Below are positions 60,578 to 64,000 of a DNA stretch of 64,000 nucleotides, in pieces. The translations under genes and the position numbers were made by a program. Below the pieces are notes generated by a model. The model ran no database searches. It was not told the DNA's origin and saw nothing but the letters and a program-made list of their open reading frames with translations. Position 1 is the stretch's first letter, and the number at the start of each line of letters is the position of its first letter. The stretch spans positions 62,001 through 126,000 of the forward strand of contig NZ_SLWO01000006.1 of assembly GCF_004340665.1 (NCBI RefSeq), read 5' to 3'. The DNA is from Pedobacter psychrotolerans (lineage in GTDB: Bacteria > Bacteroidota > Bacteroidia > Sphingobacteriales > Sphingobacteriaceae).

Positions 60578-61474
60578 GTGTGGGATTCATACATTAGAGG
60601 TTTCAGATCCTATTTAAAACTAGAAAGATCACTTTCAGGAAACTCTGTTGCTGCATATCTCAGTGATATAGATAAACTGGTGCAATATTATAAATCCATC
60701 AATCATATACCAGGTCTAAATGAAATCACCACTGCAGATTTAAAATCTTTTTTATCATGGTTAAATGAATTGGGGATGCTGGCCAGTACCCAAGCCAGGG
60801 TAATTTCCGGGTTAAAGGCTTTCTTTACTTACCTGATTCTGGAAGAGCTGATTACTGATAATCCAGCGGATTTAATTGACGCACCAAAACTGAGTAGAAA
60901 ACTTCCGGATACGCTGAACATTCATGAAATTAATGAACTGATTGATGCTATAGACGCATCCAAACCAGAAGGCATGCGCAATAAGGCCATTATAGAAGTA
61001 TTGTATGGATGTGGCTTACGGGTAACGGAATTAACAGAATTAAAAATCTCTAATCTTTATCCCCAAATAGAATTTATTAAAGTAATAGGAAAAGGAAATA
61101 AGGAACGGTTAGTGCCTATTGGTGGTGTTGCCCTAAAGCTACTGGATATTTATATGACTCAAATCAGGGTACATATGAAGATTAAAAAAGGAAATGAAGA
61201 TTATATTTTTTTAAACCGATTTGGTGCTAAACTTTCTAGAATATCGATTTTTAATCTGATAAAGGGGCTTGCTGTAACAATAGGTTTAAAAAAAACGATT
61301 AGTCCACATACCCTTAGACACTCTTTCGCCACGCATTTGATTGAAGGAGGCGCAGATTTAAGGGCAGTGCAGGAAATGCTTGGACATTCCAGCATCACCA
61401 CCACTGAAATTTATACCCATATTGATCGCGATTATTTGCATGAAGTGATTACTCAGTTTCATCCGAGATCTTAG
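60578..61474 (+). CDS. xerD: Tyrosine recombinase XerD
   Basis: Resolves chromosome dimers with XerC at dif. The 298-residue protein begins at GTG 60578 (MWDSYIRGFRSYLKLERSLS). It has the N-terminal core-binding domain (about 1-95) and the catalytic domain with Arg in YGCGLRVTEL, His/Arg in PHTLRHSFATHLIEGG and the Tyr in TEIYTHID. Its neighbours aroQ, prmC and ribD are housekeeping genes, so it is not the integrase of an element. Its 3' end overlaps prmC on the other strand by 26 bases. Confidence 0.95.
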   Translation: MWDSYIRGFRSYLKLERSLSGNSVAAYLSDIDKLVQYYKSINHIPGLNEITTADLKSFLSWLNELGMLASTQARVISGLKAFFTYLILEELITDNPADLIDAPKLSRKLPDTLNIHEINELIDAIDASKPEGMRNKAIIEVLYGCGLRVTELTELKISNLYPQIEFIKVIGKGNKERLVPIGGVALKLLDIYMTQIRVHMKIKKGNEDYIFLNRFGAKLSRISIFNLIKGLAVTIGLKKTISPHTLRHSFATHLIEGGADLRAVQEMLGHSSITTTEIYTHIDRDYLHEVITQFHPRS

Positions 61475-62312
61475 CCCTAATCATCCGATCCTTTCCCTGC
61501 ATATCTTTTCTTAAAGTAATGTTTTTAAATCTTTTAGCAGTTAACATATCTATTGTTTCTTTAGACAGATATTCATTAATCTCAAGATATAATGAACCCT
61601 TAGGGTTTAAATTTTGAATAGCTAGATCAGCTATGGCTTCGTAAAAAATTAAGGGATTTTCATTACTCACAAACAAAGCCAGGTGAGGCTCATGCATTAA
61701 CACATTTTCGTGCATTTCAAGCTGCTCTAATTCCCTGATATATGGTGGATTGCTCACTATGATGTCAAACTTAAGATCGGTCTGGTAATTCGAGATATCA
61801 GCCTCCATAAATTTAACTTCTACATTAGTTGCTTTCGCGTTTCTATTTGCAACTTCGAGGGCCTCAGCTGAAACATCAATAGAAAAGACTTCAAAATCGG
61901 GCAGGTATTTTTTTAAAGAAATCGGAATACAGCCTGAACCTGTTCCAATGTCAAGTAGCTTTGCATGATAAGTTTCTGAAACCTTATGATCTTGTATAAT
62001 CCAGTCTACTAACTCTTCTGTTTCGGGCCGGGGTATTAATACATGCGGATTTACTTCAAATATGCCACCATAAAAATGTGCTACGCCCAAAATATGCTGA
62101 ATCGGTTTGCCAATTTTTAAATCATTGAGAATGCTTAATAGTTTCTGAAGGTGAATAAAGGTGAGCAAAGTATCTTTAACCATTTTTACCTTTGCAGGTG
62201 ATAGCCCTAAAACATGTTCAGCAGCTAAACTGAATAATGCTTCTGCCTCATCATCGCCATATATTGATTCCAGTTCAATTTTATATTGAGTTGCTAATGC
62301 TCCTATTTTCAT
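61449..62312 (-). CDS. prmC: Peptide chain release factor glutamine methyltransferase
   Basis: Methylates the Gln of the GGQ motif in release factors, using S-adenosylmethionine. From ATG 62312 (MKIGALATQYKIE) it has 287 residues. The N-terminal helical domain ends with a typical PIQHILGVAHFYGGIFEV and PRPETEELV. The catalytic domain has LLDIGTGSGCIPISL, then SNPPYI (the active-site NPPY). An upstream ATG at 62357 would add 15 residues beyond the family start. It is divergent from ribD. Confidence 0.95.
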   Translation of the reverse strand: MKIGALATQYKIELESIYGDDEAEALFSLAAEHVLGLSPAKVKMVKDTLLTFIHLQKLLSILNDLKIGKPIQHILGVAHFYGGIFEVNPHVLIPRPETEELVDWIIQDHKVSETYHAKLLDIGTGSGCIPISLKKYLPDFEVFSIDVSAEALEVANRNAKATNVEVKFMEADISNYQTDLKFDIIVSNPPYIRELEQLEMHENVLMHEPHLALFVSNENPLIFYEAIADLAIQNLNPKGSLYLEINEYLSKETIDMLTAKRFKNITLRKDMQGKDRMIRAKISDETE

Positions 62313-62356
62313 TGTTGTAAAATTACTTAATTGCAACCATAACATTTCTACATTCA

Positions 62357-62387
62357 TTTAATCGATCATTCATTTTTATTACTTTTG
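62357..62387 (+). promoter_or_regulatory. Bacteroidota-type promoter of ribD
   Basis: TACTTTTG (62380-62387) matches the -7 consensus, with TTTA (62357-62360) exactly 19 bases upstream as -33. The ATG at 62393 lies 5 bases after the -7 element, so the transcript would be nearly leaderless. Confidence 0.65.
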
Positions 62388-62392
62388 CCACA

Positions 62393-63448
62393 ATGAGCGA
62401 TGAGTTTTACCTAAAAAGATGTTTGGAGTTAGCAGCACTGGCTATCGGAAATGTTAACCCCAATCCCATGGTAGGTTGTGTAATTGTTGCCGATGGAAAA
62501 ATTATAGGCGAAGGATATCACCAGCAATATGGTCAGGCTCATGCAGAACCTAATGCAGTACGCCAAGTGATAGAGAGATTTGGAGCTGAAGCCGAACATT
62601 TACTTAAAAAAGCTACTGCGTATGTGAATCTGGAACCTTGTGCTCATTTTGGAAAAACACCACCCTGTGCTGATCTTTTTGTCAAACATCAGCTTAAGAA
62701 AGTGGTTATTGGAAACCGCGATCCCTTTGATGGTGTAGATGGTAAGGGAATAGAAAATTTAAAAAATGCAGGCATCGAAGTCATCAGCGGGGTTTTAGAT
62801 GCAGAATGTAGATATTTTAACAGAAGATTTTTTACTAGAATTGAGCAAAAAAGACCTTATATCATTTTAAAATGGGCCGAAACGGCCAATGGTTATTTTG
62901 CCACTAATGATGGCCACCAGAAGTGGATTAGCGGTGCACTGGCTAAGCGACTGGCGCATCAATGGCGTACAGAAGAAGACGCAATCTTAATTGGGAAACA
63001 GACAGCTTTAATGGATAATCCCCAACTCACATCTCGAGCGTTTCCTGGAAAAAACCCCATCCGTTTAGTCATTGATAAGAATCTGCAAATTCCGCTATCA
63101 AACAATATTTATAACGCTGCAGCGAAAACCATAATTTTTAATGAGATTAAAACTGATGTAATAGACAATATTCACTACATCCAAATGGAGGATATGCACT
63201 TTTATCTCGCTCAAAAAATAACTTTCCAACTCTACCTGATGGATATTCAATCTGTTATTATTGAAGGGGGTGCACAAATCCTTCGTCAATTTCTGGAAGC
63301 CAGTCTTTGGGATGAAGCGCGAATTTTTACTTCATCCGATAGTTGGAACGAAGGCGTTTCTTCACCCTCTATTAAAGGTAACTTGATTGAGCAAATAGAG
63401 ATTGAAAAGGATAAACTTTCTATTTATATAAATAATTTAAACAAATGA
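62393..63448 (+). CDS. ribD: Bifunctional RibD deaminase/reductase (riboflavin synthesis)
   Basis: Performs deamination and then reduction of the second riboflavin intermediate. The 351-residue protein has the zinc deaminase domain (1-145: NPNPMVGCVIV, HAEPNAV, LEPCAHFGKTPPCADL) and the reductase domain (150-351: LKWAETANGYFATNDG, RTEEDAILIGKQTALMDNP, SVIIEGGAQIL). Nearly leaderless promoter upstream. Its stop codon overlaps the start of the EamA gene (ATGA). Confidence 0.97.
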   Translation: MSDEFYLKRCLELAALAIGNVNPNPMVGCVIVADGKIIGEGYHQQYGQAHAEPNAVRQVIERFGAEAEHLLKKATAYVNLEPCAHFGKTPPCADLFVKHQLKKVVIGNRDPFDGVDGKGIENLKNAGIEVISGVLDAECRYFNRRFFTRIEQKRPYIILKWAETANGYFATNDGHQKWISGALAKRLAHQWRTEEDAILIGKQTALMDNPQLTSRAFPGKNPIRLVIDKNLQIPLSNNIYNAAAKTIIFNEIKTDVIDNIHYIQMEDMHFYLAQKITFQLYLMDIQSVIIEGGAQILRQFLEASLWDEARIFTSSDSWNEGVSSPSIKGNLIEQIEIEKDKLSIYINNLNK

Positions 63449-64000
63449 TATACATTGTTTTAAGTGTTATCTGTAGCGTAACTGTAGCTGTTTTGTTAAA
63501 GTTGGCTAAGCGGTATCAGATTAATATTATTCAAGCGGTGACTGTTAATTATTTTACAGCTTTATCACTTTGTTTTCTATTCTTTAAACCTGATGTGCGT
63601 CTGCTTACAACAGCGGCACCATGGCCTATATATATTGCACTAGCCGTATTGCTTCCATCGATCTTTCTTGTGCTTGCAGCATCGGTAAAAAAACTAGGCA
63701 TCGTTAAAACTGATATTGCCCAACGCTTATCCTTATTCATCCCAATTTTAGCCGCATATTTTATATTTAGAGAAGGATTTAATGAATATAAACTCATTGG
63801 GTTAGCAATAGGATTCCTGGCTATCATATTAACCTTTGTCCGAAAATCGGAGAAGGAAACTTCATCCAAACACTGGATTTATCCCATTGCAGTCTTTATT
63901 GGTTTTGGCATTATTGATATACTATTTAAGCAAATAGCTTTATATAAAGATCTACCTTACACCACTTCTCTTTTTACCGTTTTTGCATTGGCTTTTGTCG
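63445..64000 (+). CDS. EamA-family transporter (start only, cut by window edge)
   Basis: Starts at ATG 63445 within the ribD stop region and runs off the right edge after 185 residues. Five or more membrane helices are visible. MIYIVLSVICSVTVAVLLKL and TVNYFTALSLCFLFF are the first two; DIAQRLSLFIPILAAYFIF and LIGLAIGFLAIILTF follow the drug/metabolite transporter pattern of paired helices. The substrate is unknown. Coupling to ribD raises the possibility of flavin-related transport, but this is only positional. Confidence 0.85.
   Translation, partial: MIYIVLSVICSVTVAVLLKLAKRYQINIIQAVTVNYFTALSLCFLFFKPDVRLLTTAAPWPIYIALAVLLPSIFLVLAASVKKLGIVKTDIAQRLSLFIPILAAYFIFREGFNEYKLIGLAIGFLAIILTFVRKSEKETSSKHWIYPIAVFIGFGIIDILFKQIALYKDLPYTTSLFTVFALAFV

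Noticed and set aside
60578..61474. Integrase of a mobile element
   Set aside because: Sequence is XerD-like, and the neighbours aroQ, prmC and ribD are housekeeping. No attachment-site repeats or phage genes are seen.
1..64000. tRNA, rRNA, tmRNA or other structured RNA genes
   Set aside because: All longer gaps were read by eye and none showed tRNA arms or rRNA-like sequence; a covariance-model search would settle this.

Overview
The window reads as chromosomal DNA of a Bacteroidota bacterium, most likely a member of the Sphingobacteriaceae close to Pedobacter. This rests on AT-rich intergenic DNA, promoters of the TAnnTTTG (-7) type with few Shine-Dalgarno sequences, a GyrA with a Bacteroidota-type QRDR and long acidic tail, a TonB-dependent receptor, and family pairings usual in that group (gyrA followed by TPR proteins, aroQ divergent from xerD, prmC divergent from ribD). 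The genus is an inference. There is no rRNA, recognisable tRNA, transposase, phage gene or CRISPR array. XerD here is the housekeeping recombinase.

Layout. 1-4.1 kb: start of a secreted metallopeptidase/TolB-like protein, a class A penicillin-binding protein and a PPK2-type polyphosphate kinase. 4.1-9.5 kb: a vitamin B12 locus headed by a promoter and a cobalamin riboswitch, encoding a BtuB receptor, a DUF6580 membrane protein, a BtuF-like protein without signal peptide, a sirtuin and a DUF71/COG2102 ATP-pyrophosphatase. No BtuC or BtuD is present. 9.6-19.7 kb: small lipoproteins, a CrtA-like monooxygenase, free-methionine sulfoxide reductase, 3-methyladenine glycosylase, kynureninase, bestrophin, HDAC-like amidohydrolase, TruC-like pseudouridine synthase and a MATE exporter. 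19.8-20.5 kb: an array of degenerate repeats. 20.5-25.4 kb: AlbA_2 regulator, DUF4442 protein, MFS carrier, HemF and endonuclease V. 25.5-31.2 kb: a secreted protein, two paralogous TPR proteins and gyrA. 31.7-38.2 kb: a TetA-like MFS exporter, alaS, a small MerR-type regulator and three further intergenic repeat zones.

38.2-44.8 kb: topoisomerase III, a single-domain response regulator, a Upf1-like helicase, a HipA-like kinase overlapping a DUF3037 gene, and small proteins including a KTSC protein. 45.0-46.4 kb: isopentenyl-diphosphate isomerase and phytoene synthase, which together with the distant CrtA-like gene point to carotenoid production. 46.8-53.8 kb: a second lone receiver, an outer-membrane protein, a DnaQ-type exonuclease fused to a GIY-YIG domain, YjbR, VOC, Nudix, a CDF metal exporter and an aminotransferase. 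54.0-64.0 kb: MgtE and CorA magnesium transporters, a WbqC-like protein, a lipid A type acyltransferase with a GT2 glycosyltransferase, TlpA-like thioredoxin, aroQ, xerD, prmC, ribD and the beginning of an EamA transporter.

The most coherent system is the B12 locus: riboswitch-controlled outer-membrane uptake, a candidate non-ABC inner-membrane step and candidate cobamide salvage enzymes. The most unexplained material is the four separate intergenic repeat zones and the HipA-like/DUF3037 pair. Most of the window is ordinary housekeeping DNA with tightly packed, often overlapping genes.
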